Of a DNA stretch of 64,000 bases, positions 39,459 through 48,425 are shown piece after piece (position 1 is the first letter of the stretch; each line of letters starts with the position of its first letter). This DNA is from Paracoccaceae bacterium. GTDB taxonomy: Bacteria; Pseudomonadota; Alphaproteobacteria; Rhodobacterales; Rhodobacteraceae. Both the position numbers and the translations under genes were made by a program. Below the pieces are notes generated by a model. It saw only the letters and a list, made by a program, of their open reading frames with translations. It was not told the DNA's origin and searched no databases. Location of the stretch: the NCBI GenBank assembly GCA_029243395.1, contig JAQWSE010000010.1, positions 1 to 64,000 of the forward strand, written 5' to 3'.

Positions 39459-40298
39459 ATGAAAGAAGAAAAGGATGACGTAGATGAGAGCGCTGCACCG
39501 CTGATAGAGCACTTAACTGAACTACGAAGCCGCCTAATCAGGTCCGTGGTCGCTTTCGCACTTTGTATGATAGCGGCTTTTACTGTTGCTACACATATTT
39601 TTAATTTTTTAGCTAACCCAATTGTAGAAATATTAAAAGAAAATGGGCAGTCGCCAGACCTAATTTTTACTGGCTTGCAGCAAGGATTCATGGTTAATAT
39701 CCGGATTTCTCTTTTTGGGGGGTTCATGGTGTCTTTTCCATATATAAGTTTCCAACTTTGGAAGTTTGTTGCTCCTGGATTATATAAGAACGAAAAAAGT
39801 GCTTTTCTCCCATTTTTGTTGGCGTCCCCACTGTTATTCTTGCTTGGTGCTTCATTTGCTTTTTACGTAGTCATGCCTCTGGCTTTTGATTTTTTTCTCG
39901 ACTTTCAACAAGAAAATGCAGATGTTTCAGACTTAGTAGGGATTACTTATCTAGGGACTATTAATGAATATCTTGGGTTGACCATGAAGTTCATAATTGC
40001 CTTTGGATTGTGCTTTCAATTGCCAGTGCTCTTAACATTAATGGGAAAGGTAGGACTAATCTCTTCTGAAGCACTTGCTAAATCAAGAAAATATGCTGTA
40101 GTGGGAATTTTAGTGTTAGCAGCTATAGTTACTCCGCCAGATGTTATAACCCAAATTATCCTTTTTACAGTTGTTTATGCTCTATATGAAGTATCAGTGT
40201 TATTAGTAAAATGGGTTGAAAAAAAGAAAGAAAAAGATTTCCTCAATGAGGACCTGGATGAAGAAGATTCAGAAAAGTCTGAAGCTAAAGATCAATAA
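39459..40298 (+). CDS. tatC: Sec-independent protein translocase subunit TatC
   Basis: The polytopic receptor for twin-arginine signal peptides, with six helices. The conserved N-terminal PLIEHLTELRSRLI (near 13) and the periplasmic-loop FVAPGLYKNEK (near 102) are intact, with LGMxxFQLP-type sequence FGLCFQLPVLL near 185. The acidic tail is soluble. ATG 39459 is preferred; TTG 39456 is one codon earlier and closer to AGGA at 39445-39448. 92 bp after tatB. Confidence 0.95.
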   Translation: MKEEKDDVDESAAPLIEHLTELRSRLIRSVVAFALCMIAAFTVATHIFNFLANPIVEILKENGQSPDLIFTGLQQGFMVNIRISLFGGFMVSFPYISFQLWKFVAPGLYKNEKSAFLPFLLASPLLFLLGASFAFYVVMPLAFDFFLDFQQENADVSDLVGITYLGTINEYLGLTMKFIIAFGLCFQLPVLLTLMGKVGLISSEALAKSRKYAVVGILVLAAIVTPPDVITQIILFTVVYALYEVSVLLVKWVEKKKEKDFLNEDLDEEDSEKSEAKDQ

Positions 40299-40316
40299 AT
40301 TTTTCCTAGGGATTAG

Positions 40317-41183
40317 ATGCCTAAATTAGATGAAAAAATTTTTCTTAGAATAGCTGAAGCCTTAGAGCGGATGAACCCTCCAAAAGATTCTTATGGGGAT
40401 TTAACTAAGGCTAATTCATATTTATGGAAATCAACTCCAGATAGATTAATTGCCATCTACAAGAGCTCAGAGATAACATTGGATTTGCTGGTAGGAATTG
40501 ATGGGGTTAAGACCCAAGTTTTAAATAATACGGTCCAGTTTGCTAAAGGATTTACTGCAAATAATATTCTTCTTTGGGGAGCACGCGGAACTGGTAAGTC
40601 CTCATTAGTTAAGTCAGTGCACCAAGAAGTTGCCTCAAAGCTCACAAACTTGAAGCTGATTGAGATCCAAAGAGAGGATTTGTCTTCATTGGATCGTTTA
40701 TTATCAGTCCTAGCTGGAATCGAGAGTGATCATAGATATATAGTTTTTTGTGATGATTTGTCGTTTTCAGGAGAAGACAAGGAGTTTAAAAATCTAAAAA
40801 CATTATTAGATGGAGGTGTGGTAGAAAAACCCGAAAATGTATTAGTTTATTCTACTTCAAATAGAAAACATTTGATTTCTAGAGAAATGATTGAAAATGA
40901 GAATTCGACAGGAATAGCACCTTCGGAGACAACAGAGGAAAAGGTATCTTTGTCTGATCGCTTTGGATTAGTTCTTGGTTTTTATCCTTGTACACAAAAA
41001 AATTATTTGGAAATGATATTGCTGTACCGAGATGCATTTGATATTCCGATAGATAAGGAAAAGTTGTTACAAGATGCTATTGAATGGCAGCAGACGCGTG
41101 GTTCAAGGTCAGGCAGGGTTGCTTGGCAGTATATACTTAATTTGGCTGGCAAGTTGAGGATCCCATTAGAAAAAAAAATGTAA
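40317..41183 (+). CDS. DUF815-family P-loop ATPase
   Basis: A cytosolic AAA-like ATPase of 288 residues. Walker A is GARGTGKSSLVK (near 88), and the Walker B-like segment is YIVFCDDLSF near 140. A C-terminal sensor-type RSGRVAWQYI is near 263. DUF815 members occur widely in alphaproteobacteria, often close to nlpD/yajC, and have no settled function. It is 18 bp after tatC and probably the last gene of the tat transcript. It converges with the nlpD-like gene. Confidence 0.9.
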   Translation: MPKLDEKIFLRIAEALERMNPPKDSYGDLTKANSYLWKSTPDRLIAIYKSSEITLDLLVGIDGVKTQVLNNTVQFAKGFTANNILLWGARGTGKSSLVKSVHQEVASKLTNLKLIEIQREDLSSLDRLLSVLAGIESDHRYIVFCDDLSFSGEDKEFKNLKTLLDGGVVEKPENVLVYSTSNRKHLISREMIENENSTGIAPSETTEEKVSLSDRFGLVLGFYPCTQKNYLEMILLYRDAFDIPIDKEKLLQDAIEWQQTRGSRSGRVAWQYILNLAGKLRIPLEKKM

Positions 41184-41210
41184 GGTATTGCTAATTTTAT
41201 TTTTAGTACC
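41184..41210. terminator. Possible bidirectional hairpin between convergent genes
   Basis: The 26-bp gap between the DUF815 and nlpD-like stop codons holds GGTA-TTG-CTAA, a T-rich loop, then TTAG-TACC, an interrupted inverted repeat with a 3-nt bulge. It would fold on either strand, but the stem is weak and AT-rich. Confidence 0.3.
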
Positions 41211-42382
41211 TACTGTTGCAATAGAGGCAATGGGTCTAAACTTTTAGTCCCTTTCCTTAACTCAAAGTGTAGATAGTTTTTTTTAGTATCCTCTTCATCA
41301 AGAGATGACTTCTCAACTTTACCAATTATCTGACCTTGTAACACTCGGCTACCCTTTGATACTTCGAGATCTTTCACTCTTCCGTAAATGCTTATAACAG
41401 ACATGTCATGTTTAATAAGTACAATTTTTCCTAATCCTCCTACAGGTTTTGAAATAAGTGCAACAACCCCGTCAGCTACCGCTTTAACCAAGCTACCTGG
41501 AGGAGCATGAAAGTCGATACCTTCATTCTTATTGCTAGCAGCAGTAGGATTATAGCCTCTTAGTATCTTGCCATCTACTGGCCTGACATATGGTTTTGCT
41601 ATTATTTTGGATTCAGTTGCACTGCTATTTTTTTTGTCGCTAGTATTATTTTTTGTGAGTTCAGTACTCGGTGCGGAGGTACTATCATTGGCAACTAATT
41701 CTTTCATACTTTCATCATTATCGAGTGGATTTTTAGGATTTTTATTATCCGAATTATTGTTAGTTCTAGCTTGGGTGGAAGAACCAGAAGGTGACCCACT
41801 GGACAGAGATGAAACAGGAATAATGAGTTCACGCCCAGCAGTAAGGCTTAAGTCTGCATCCAATCCATTCCATTTTGCTAGGGAAGTTACTGAAACATTA
41901 TAGAGACGAGCTATCGAATAAGCTGTTTCTCCTGGCTCTATTCTATGCCTCAGCGGGTTATCTGGGGTTCCAATTTTTCTGCTTGAATTTTCTAATGAGT
42001 TTGTAATTGCTTTTCTAGCGCTCTCTTGACTCCACCCAGCAGGTGTTGAAACCAAATCTCCAGGTATTATTACAGGCAATGCGAGCACCTCATCTTTTCT
42101 GGGCAAGTATGTTAACAGTACCCCGTTGTATGATGCTAGCTTTTTGGGTTCTATACCCAACCGTTCTGCTATCCCTTCAACGGTTTCATTCCCATTGGCT
42201 ACAGCAATTTGATAATCTTGGTATGTAATGACTCCTCGGTTATCTGGTAGCGGCCTTTCCATGATCAAATGATCAGAAAATGTTTTGTTATTTGAGTTCT
42301 TATAGCGAGAATTGTTATCTATAGACTGGCATGAACTAATAATAACGTATGTAATGAGTATGAAGATTCTGTATATAGTCAT
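41210..42382 (-). CDS. NlpD-like lipoprotein with LysM and degenerate M23 (LytM) domain
   Basis: A 390-residue envelope protein. The N-terminus is a lipoprotein signal ending in ISSC, with Cys18 as the lipidated residue. There are two LysM peptidoglycan-binding modules, near 50-95 and 145-192. A Ser/Asn/Thr-rich linker follows, then a LytM domain from about 265. The domain keeps the Asp of GIDFHAPPG, but the first zinc His is replaced (NKNEGID) and the usual HxH is YLH. It is therefore probably a non-enzymatic amidase activator like E. coli NlpD. It is the last gene of serS-surE-pcm-nlpD, 3 bp after pcm. Confidence 0.9.
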   Translation of the reverse strand: MTIYRIFILITYVIISSCQSIDNNSRYKNSNNKTFSDHLIMERPLPDNRGVITYQDYQIAVANGNETVEGIAERLGIEPKKLASYNGVLLTYLPRKDEVLALPVIIPGDLVSTPAGWSQESARKAITNSLENSSRKIGTPDNPLRHRIEPGETAYSIARLYNVSVTSLAKWNGLDADLSLTAGRELIIPVSSLSSGSPSGSSTQARTNNNSDNKNPKNPLDNDESMKELVANDSTSAPSTELTKNNTSDKKNSSATESKIIAKPYVRPVDGKILRGYNPTAASNKNEGIDFHAPPGSLVKAVADGVVALISKPVGGLGKIVLIKHDMSVISIYGRVKDLEVSKGSRVLQGQIIGKVEKSSLDEEDTKKNYLHFELRKGTKSLDPLPLLQQ

Positions 42383-42385
42383 ATC

Positions 42386-43033
42386 TTATGCCCCTTTTTG
42401 AAAAGCTATGCCTTCTAACAGCGGTACAAATCGCACTTTAGCAATTTCATCATATACAACTTGAGTTGCCTTTTTCCGCAACCGGATTAGCGTTTGGTCA
42501 GATTGAGGTAAACCAATAGGTAAAACCATTATTCCCCCAATTCTTAATTGTTGCAACAAGATTTGGGGGACATCTTCTGCAGCTGCAGTAAGAATTATGC
42601 GATCGAAAGGGGCTTGTTTCTCAATTCCGAGAGATCCATCTCCTAGTATATTAGTAATGTTCTTAAACCCGTTATCATTTAACAATTTTTCGGCTTTCTT
42701 TTTAAGATTTTCATGTCGTTCTATAGTGTAGACCCTGCGAGAAAGTTTGGAAAGAATGGCGGTTTGATAGCCAGAACCAGTACCTATTTCCAGAACTTTA
42801 CAACGCTTTGTCAATTCCAGTTTTTCGGTCATCATTGCGACTACAGAGGGTTGACTTATTGTTTGCCCACACTTGATGGGTAAGGGCACATCATCGAGAG
42901 ACCTTGCTTTGAATATACCATCTAAAAAAATTCCTCTATCAATAGTTTCAATTATGTTGAGGATGCGGGTATCTTTGATCCCCCGCTTCTTTATTCCTAA
43001 GATTAATTTTAATTTTTTTTCGTTATCATTCAT
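42386..43033 (-). CDS. pcm: Protein-L-isoaspartate O-methyltransferase
   Basis: It methylates isoaspartyl residues to start repair of aged proteins. The 215 residues contain the family N-terminal part PLPIKCGQTISQPSVVAMM (near 50) and the SAM site VLEIGTGSGYQTAILSKL (near 80), with GDGSLG near 130. It overlaps surE by 4 bp (ATGA type) and is followed 3 bp later by the nlpD-like gene. This surE-pcm-nlpD cluster is widespread in proteobacteria. Confidence 0.95.
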   Translation of the reverse strand: MNDNEKKLKLILGIKKRGIKDTRILNIIETIDRGIFLDGIFKARSLDDVPLPIKCGQTISQPSVVAMMTEKLELTKRCKVLEIGTGSGYQTAILSKLSRRVYTIERHENLKKKAEKLLNDNGFKNITNILGDGSLGIEKQAPFDRIILTAAAEDVPQILLQQLRIGGIMVLPIGLPQSDQTLIRLRKKATQVVYDEIAKVRFVPLLEGIAFQKGA

Positions 43034-43818
43034 ACTTCAAAAAGAGATTTAAGATCTTTGTTTTTCTCAAACCAATTCAGTTCAGTCTTAAGAGCTGAGA
43101 TGGTAATATAGTATTCTTTTAAATATTCCCCATCGGATTTTGAGGAAGGAATTAAATTTCTGGGGTTATGCTTGATCCATAGGAAGGTTTTCCCTGTAGG
43201 CGAAAGCTGCGGTGACATAGAAAAAGATGATCCCTGTCTTAAGCCTGTTGCACATACTTTCATTCCCTTAACCTGCATTGAGTCACAGGCTGGAAAATTC
43301 ACATTATAAAAACCATTGAAGTTACTACCTAAAAATGGGTCATCTAACAATAATTTTTGACACACTTCAGTAGCATATACATTTGCTGCATTAAATTCAT
43401 TGCGGGAGGCCAATGTATTTTTTGAGTATGATTGACTTAAAGCTATTGACTTTATGCCGTGAATAGCACCTTCCATAGCTGCTCCTATCGTTCCTGAATA
43501 CAAAACATCTTCGGCTATATTTTGACCTCTATTCACACCTGAAATTATTAAGTCTGGCTTTTCCCCGTTCATAACATAATAAATGCCTGCTAACACGCAA
43601 TCTGCTGGGGTCCCCTCCACGCTATAAGAGTTTTCTGCAATTTTTTCTATAAGGCTAGGTCTTATATAAGAAGTGCTATGGGCAACCCCAGATTTTTCAG
43701 AAGACGGTGCTACAACTATAACCTGACCTTCATTACCAGCTAGCGTTTCAGCTATCTCATGGGCTACTCTCAAGCCTGGCGCAGATATTCCATCGTCATT
43801 TGTTACCAGTATCTTCAT
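43030..43818 (-). CDS. surE: 5'/3'-nucleotidase SurE
   Basis: A metal-dependent phosphatase acting on nucleoside monophosphates. Its 262 residues begin with the metal-binding ILVTNDDGISAPGL. The conserved SGVNRGQNIAEDVLYSGTIGAA stretch begins near residue 93, and the substrate-site VEGTPADCVLAGI is near 68. It starts 3 bp after serS and overlaps pcm by 4 bp. Confidence 0.96.
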   Translation of the reverse strand: MKILVTNDDGISAPGLRVAHEIAETLAGNEGQVIVVAPSSEKSGVAHSTSYIRPSLIEKIAENSYSVEGTPADCVLAGIYYVMNGEKPDLIISGVNRGQNIAEDVLYSGTIGAAMEGAIHGIKSIALSQSYSKNTLASRNEFNAANVYATEVCQKLLLDDPFLGSNFNGFYNVNFPACDSMQVKGMKVCATGLRQGSSFSMSPQLSPTGKTFLWIKHNPRNLIPSSKSDGEYLKEYYITISALKTELNWFEKNKDLKSLFEV

Positions 43819-43821
43819 TAA

Positions 43822-45111
43822 TTACTCTAATTCTCCCTGCTCATTCAGGAAAGTAGCGTTTGATAAATAATTCTTCAAGCATTCGGGGATTTTTACTTTT
43901 CCTGTATCCGTTTGATAATTTTCAATTACAGCAATTAAACATCGGCCAACAGCTAATCCTGAGCCATTTAAGGTATGGAGAAAATCAGGTTTGCTTTCTG
44001 GTTTTTCCCTAAAGCGAGCATTCATCCTTCTTGCTTGAAAGTCGCCACAATTTGATACAGAAGATATTTCTCTATAAAGTTTCTGCCCTGGAAGCCATAC
44101 TTCTAGGTCATAAGTTTTTCTTGCAGAAAATCCCAGATCTCCAGTGCATAAAAGAATTTTCCTATATGGCAAAACTAATTTTTTTAAAATATTCTCTGCG
44201 CATTCAACCATTCTTTCCAGTTCTGCCGCACTCTTATCTGGAGGGCTAAAAGTAACCATTTCAACTTTTTCAAATTGATGTTGCCTTAACATGCCAGTCG
44301 TATCTTTTCCAGCACTTCCAGCTTCTGATCTAAAGCACTGTGTGACGGCGCAAACTCTCTCAGGTAATTTTTCATAAGGGGTGATTGTTCCGGCTTTTAA
44401 GTTTGTTAGGGATACTTCTGCCGTCGGTATCAGCCACCAACCATTTTCAGTTTTATAACTATCGTTCGCAAACTTTGGTAACTGGCCAGTTCCTAACATA
44501 GCTTGTTCTCTGACCAATACTGGAGTCGAAACTTCTTTTAGTTGATGTTCTCTTATATGCGTATCAACCATAAACTGTGAAAGGGCGCGATGTAATGTAG
44601 CTATTCCACTTGATAGTATGGTGAATCTACTTCCTGATATCTTGGAAGAGGTTTTAAAATCTAAGCCTGATGCAGCAGGTACTTCAAAGTGTTCCCTAGC
44701 GGAAAAACTAAACTCCGGGCATTCTCCCCATTTATTGATTTCCAAGTTTTCTTTTTCTGTTTCTCCAATTGGTATATTTTGTTCTGGAGAATTTGGTAGT
44801 GTGTATAAGATACTATCTAGTTTTGCGCTTACAGTTTTTATGGCACTCTCCAAGCTTTGAATTTCTTCCTTTTTGATTAAGATTTGATCCTTATAATTGG
44901 CTATATTAAGAGACTTACCAGCGGATTTCTTTTTTCCGAACTCCTTTGCCAAAGTATTCAAATGGGATTGTACGTCTTCGACAGACTGTATCAATTTTCT
45001 CTTTTCTTTGTCCAATTTGAGTATAAGGCTACTTACAGCAGGAATATTCCGTTTAGCCAACTTTTCATCAAGCTCAGTAGGAAATTCTCTAATCTTTTTT
45101 ATGTCATGCAT
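43822..45111 (-). CDS. serS: Seryl-tRNA synthetase
   Basis: It charges tRNA-Ser. It has 429 residues. The N-terminal helical arm (about 1-105) forms the antiparallel coiled coil that grips the long variable arm. The class II catalytic domain has motif 2 in CFRSEAGSAGKDTTGMLRQH (near 265) and motif 3 in LNGSGLAVGRCLIAVIE (near 380). It is the first gene of the four-gene minus-strand operon; the spacer before its start is the longest in the window. Confidence 0.97.
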   Translation of the reverse strand: MHDIKKIREFPTELDEKLAKRNIPAVSSLILKLDKEKRKLIQSVEDVQSHLNTLAKEFGKKKSAGKSLNIANYKDQILIKKEEIQSLESAIKTVSAKLDSILYTLPNSPEQNIPIGETEKENLEINKWGECPEFSFSAREHFEVPAASGLDFKTSSKISGSRFTILSSGIATLHRALSQFMVDTHIREHQLKEVSTPVLVREQAMLGTGQLPKFANDSYKTENGWWLIPTAEVSLTNLKAGTITPYEKLPERVCAVTQCFRSEAGSAGKDTTGMLRQHQFEKVEMVTFSPPDKSAAELERMVECAENILKKLVLPYRKILLCTGDLGFSARKTYDLEVWLPGQKLYREISSVSNCGDFQARRMNARFREKPESKPDFLHTLNGSGLAVGRCLIAVIENYQTDTGKVKIPECLKNYLSNATFLNEQGELE

Positions 45112-45493
45112 TTTAATAGAATCATCAAATTTTTCATGGGAAGTTGCAGCCTTTTTAATTATGTTTAAGTTCTCGGAATCATTTAAAGGAAATAATCAGT
45201 GGAAAAGGTTGTGCAATACAAATGTGTCATGTTTGAAATAATAACTAAATGTTAACGTACGTGAATAGAAATAGTAAACAAAAAATTTTCCAAACAATAT
45301 CGGCTACAATCATTTTCTCATTCCATTAAGCAATTCTTTACTTTATTTATTAGCAGGGTGATAATGAAAATCTACCCATAATTTTAATCTTTATTTTTTA
45401 GTTTCAATTGAATCTCCAACCATGAATTATTTAGACTGCACTTATTTATTCTTACAACAGAGTTTTAATATTTTTTTTAGATTGTGAACGACA
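45112..45493. other. 382-bp AT-rich divergent intergenic region (serS / sdhE)
   Basis: This is the longest gene-free stretch. It must hold the promoters of the serS operon and of sdhE, but I could not pick a convincing pair of boxes. It contains an 8-bp palindrome ACGTACGT at 45255-45262 and T-rich runs near 45390-45480. No tRNA, convincing small-RNA fold or coding frame of note was seen. Confidence 0.7.
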
Positions 45494-45754
45494 ATGAGGT
45501 CAAAATTAGGAAAAATTGGTTACAGAGCAAAATATAGATCTATCAGAGAAATGGATCTCATCTTCAGGCAGTTTTGGGAGATATTCAAAAAAAATTATAC
45601 TGAAGAGGAGTTAGTAAAGTTTGAAAAACTAATAGAAGAAGACGATTTTGACTTATATCAATGGATTTCAGGTGTAACCGCTGTTCCTGCCAAGTATCAG
45701 TCATTGATATCCCAGATTGAGGAGCAAATTGTCCATAGTAGAGGCAAGAAGTGA
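45494..45754 (+). CDS. sdhE: FAD assembly factor SdhE (DUF339)
   Basis: A small protein that helps attach FAD covalently to succinate dehydrogenase subunit A. The 86 residues have the family layout: YRSIREMDLIFRQFWE (14-29), then EEDDFDLYQWISG with the conserved aspartates and W near 56. The signature RGxxE reads R15-S16-I-R-E19, so the usually invariant glycine is a serine. In alphaproteobacteria sdhE usually sits next to recG and mfd; neither is here. Confidence 0.88.
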   Translation: MRSKLGKIGYRAKYRSIREMDLIFRQFWEIFKKNYTEEELVKFEKLIEEDDFDLYQWISGVTAVPAKYQSLISQIEEQIVHSRGKK

Positions 45755-45807
45755 GGTAATATCATTTTATTTAACTATAACAGTATTGCTCCATCACAAG
45801 GAGTTTC

Positions 45808-45939
45808 ATGGAAAGTATTGATTTTCTTGTTTTTTTTTCTAAAACTGTTATACAGTTGACTTTTATTAGTCTGACTTTTGATTGTAGGTGCAAATTAATT
45901 TTGCAAAAAGTGGGTAGTAATTTTGACCGAAAAAAATGA
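45808..45939 (+). CDS. Possible 43-residue small protein upstream of rodZ
   Basis: ATG 45808 has a good AAGGAG at 45798-45803, 4 bp ahead, and the frame runs 43 codons to TGA at 45937-45939, overlapping the rodZ TTG start. The first 25 residues are hydrophobic (FLVFFSKTVIQLTFISLTF), the rest basic. It might be a translated leader coupled to rodZ or a chance frame. I know no family for it. Confidence 0.25.
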   Translation: MESIDFLVFFSKTVIQLTFISLTFDCRCKLILQKVGSNFDRKK

Positions 45940-47143
45940 TGAATTGTTTCAAAGTTACGATACATACCAAATAAGCTTGGGTGAGGTTCTACGGGGAGAG
46001 CGTGCAACCCTTGGAAAAACTCTTGAACAGGTTCAGGCCGATCTTAAGATTAAAAAAACATTCATTATAGCCATTGAAAAGTGTGACTTAAGTGGATTAG
46101 ATAATCGGAGTTTCATAGCTGGTTATGTGCGAACATATGCTAGATATTTGGGATTAGATCCTGAATCAGTCTATGAAAAATTTTGTGTAGAATCAGGGTT
46201 CTTATCTTCTGCTGTTAATCCTTTTTCTCCAAGGATTAGGAAGAATGGTAAGAAGAAAATTGAAAATGCCTTAATTCGTGACAATGCGTGGGAGCCAGGG
46301 AAATTAGGTAATAAATCTGATCTTGAGAAAACTTTGTTTATTCCCTTCTTGTCTAAGATGATTCCTGTACTGTCTCTTTTGTTGGTAATATGTGGAGTGG
46401 GCTACTGGGCTACTAGTATTATACTCGATCTTCAACGACTTGAGATCGTACCGATAGAGCAAGAACCGTATCAGGATGTGGATTTGCTGGGTGAAATTAT
46501 GGAGCAAGGAGAAGAGTTAGAAAAGGCAGAGAGGCATCTTGAAACTATAAACAAGAATAATGATTTGGTTAGAGAGAATTTTTTGCACAATTATTATGCT
46601 TCAAAGGAAGAACTTTTTCCAATTGTTGAAAACAGAGATAGTCCCATAGCTAAGATTGATCCTAACACTAGTGGGATTTTTCTTGAAGATAATGGAGAAG
46701 CAGATCTAGGAGGCAAAAAGGCTAGTTTAGATAATCCTGTTAGTATGGTATCAAATTATGAATATGAGCCGCTGGTTGTCATTAGCCCAAAGGTGCCTTT
46801 ATTACGATTAGTTTCGTTGGAAAAAGCTTGGATCAGGTTGAATGATGAACAAGGAGACGTATATTTAGAAAAGCATTTTGAATCAGGAGAAGAATTCATA
46901 ATTCCTGAGAATTTATTTTCGGGTTCTTTAAGGGCGGGGAATGCGACTAAAGTATACTTTACTATAGATGGAAAAATGTTTGGTCCAATAAGTAAAAGCA
47001 GCAGTGTTGTTAAAAATTTTAGCTTAGATCCATTATGGATTGGACAAGAACTTGTTTTAATTGCTGAAGGAAGCGATTTATTTGGACTTTATGAAGAACA
47101 AAAATCCCAAGGATTAAGTACTGCGAACAAAAAGAATGACTAA
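45923..47143 (+). CDS. rodZ: RodZ-like cytoskeletal helix-turn-helix protein
   Basis: A cell-shape protein linking MreB to the membrane. It has 406 residues. The N-terminal HTH_25 domain is ISLGEVLRGERATLGKTLEQV (near 13, part quoted) through RSFIAGYVRTYARYLGLDP. A basic juxtamembrane stretch follows, then one membrane helix (about 150-170) and a long acidic linker. The C-terminal DUF4115-like beta domain (about 285-385) includes KAWIRLNDEQGDVYLEK. The only suitable start is TTG 45923, with a weak ribosome site. rodZ-ispG is a standard alphaproteobacterial pair. Confidence 0.88.
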   Translation: MTEKNDELFQSYDTYQISLGEVLRGERATLGKTLEQVQADLKIKKTFIIAIEKCDLSGLDNRSFIAGYVRTYARYLGLDPESVYEKFCVESGFLSSAVNPFSPRIRKNGKKKIENALIRDNAWEPGKLGNKSDLEKTLFIPFLSKMIPVLSLLLVICGVGYWATSIILDLQRLEIVPIEQEPYQDVDLLGEIMEQGEELEKAERHLETINKNNDLVRENFLHNYYASKEELFPIVENRDSPIAKIDPNTSGIFLEDNGEADLGGKKASLDNPVSMVSNYEYEPLVVISPKVPLLRLVSLEKAWIRLNDEQGDVYLEKHFESGEEFIIPENLFSGSLRAGNATKVYFTIDGKMFGPISKSSSVVKNFSLDPLWIGQELVLIAEGSDLFGLYEEQKSQGLSTANKKND

Positions 47144-47197
47144 TGATGAAAAAAAAATGAGCGTATCATTACTTCGCCGCGAGTATTTAAATAAACC

Positions 47198-48325
47198 ATG
47201 AGTATAAATACTATAAGACCATGGCGGAGCATTGATAGACGGAAGAGTCGCAGAATTATGGTAGGCTCTGTTCCGATAGGTGGAGATGCTCCTATAGCTG
47301 TACAAACGATGACAAACACATTGACCTCAGATGTTGGTGCAACCTTAGAACAAGTTTTAAGTTGTGTTGAGGTGGGAGCAGATATAGTCAGGATATCTTG
47401 TCCAGATGAGGACAGCACTAAAGCCCTTAAGCAAATTTGTAAAGAGAGCCCGGTTCCCATTGTTGCTGATATCCACTTTCATTATAAGCGGGCCTTAGAA
47501 GCTGCAGAAGCTGGCGCTGCGTGTCTTCGAATTAATCCAGGGAATATCGGTTCTGCAGTCAGAGTAAAAGAAGTGGTTAAGGCGGCCAAAGATTATGGAT
47601 GTTCTATAAGAATCGGGGTAAATGCGGGCAGTTTAGAAAAGCATTTGCTGGAAAAATTTGGTGAACCTTGCCCTGATGCAATGATAGAAAGTGGTTTAGA
47701 ACATATTAGAATTTTGGAGGAAAATGATTTCCAAGAATTTAAAATTTCGGTCAAAGCATCTGATGTTTTTCTAGCGGCCGCAGCATATCAGGGGCTCGCA
47801 GAAGCAACAGATGCCCCAATTCATCTTGGAATAACAGAAGCCGGTGGATCGTTATCTGGTTCTATAAAATCTGCGATTGGAATGGGAAATCTTTTGTGGA
47901 TGGGAATTGGTGACACTATACGTGTATCACTTTCTAGCGACCCAGTAAATGAAGTTAAGGCAGGATATGAAATACTCAAAAGTTTAGGTCTTCGGCACAG
48001 GGGAGTACAAATTATTTCGTGCCCTTCTTGTGCAAGACAGGGCTTTGATGTGATCAAAATAGTTCAACAGCTCGAAGATCGGCTAGCACATATAAAAACT
48101 CCTATGTCTCTTTCAATAATAGGGTGTGTTGTTAACGGCCCAGGTGAGGCTCTCATGACAGATATTGGATTTACAGGAGGAGGAGCTGGTAATGGAATGG
48201 TTTATATGGCGGGTAAGGCGAGTCACAAAATGTCAAATGATGATATGGTAGATCATATTGTAAGCTTAGTTGAAGCAAAGGTAGAAAATGTTGAGAAAAC
48301 GCACGATCTCGAACATTCTATATAA
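47198..48325 (+). CDS. ispG: 4-hydroxy-3-methylbut-2-en-1-yl diphosphate synthase
   Basis: It converts MEcPP to HMBPP in the non-mevalonate isoprenoid pathway. It has 375 residues. A TIM barrel at the N-terminus contains [15 protein letters not shown], with the domain carrying the [4Fe-4S] cluster at the C-terminus. The ligands are in [12 protein letters not shown] (two cysteines) and [11 protein letters not shown] (third cysteine plus the conserved glutamate). 54 bp after rodZ. hisS, which usually follows in alphaproteobacteria, is absent and prfA comes next. Confidence 0.97.
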   Translation: MSINTIRPWRSIDRRKSRRIMVGSVPIGGDAPIAVQTMTNTLTSDVGATLEQVLSCVEVGADIVRISCPDEDSTKALKQICKESPVPIVADIHFHYKRALEAAEAGAACLRINPGNIGSAVRVKEVVKAAKDYGCSIRIGVNAGSLEKHLLEKFGEPCPDAMIESGLEHIRILEENDFQEFKISVKASDVFLAAAAYQGLAEATDAPIHLGITEAGGSLSGSIKSAIGMGNLLWMGIGDTIRVSLSSDPVNEVKAGYEILKSLGLRHRGVQIISCPSCARQGFDVIKIVQQLEDRLAHIKTPMSLSIIGCVVNGPGEALMTDIGFTGGGAGNGMVYMAGKASHKMSNDDMVDHIVSLVEAKVENVEKTHDLEHSI

Positions 48326-48425
48326 CTAAAATGGGTATGAGCTAAGTTCTTATGGCCTTCTGATCTATTAGTGACCTACTTGTATTCATTGAGTTAACCA
48401 AAAAATAAATGCAGAAAAGAAATCT

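Noticed and set aside
45112-45493. Non-coding RNA in the serS/sdhE spacer
   Set aside because: I saw no paired stems or family motifs for 4.5S, 6S, tmRNA or RNase P RNA.
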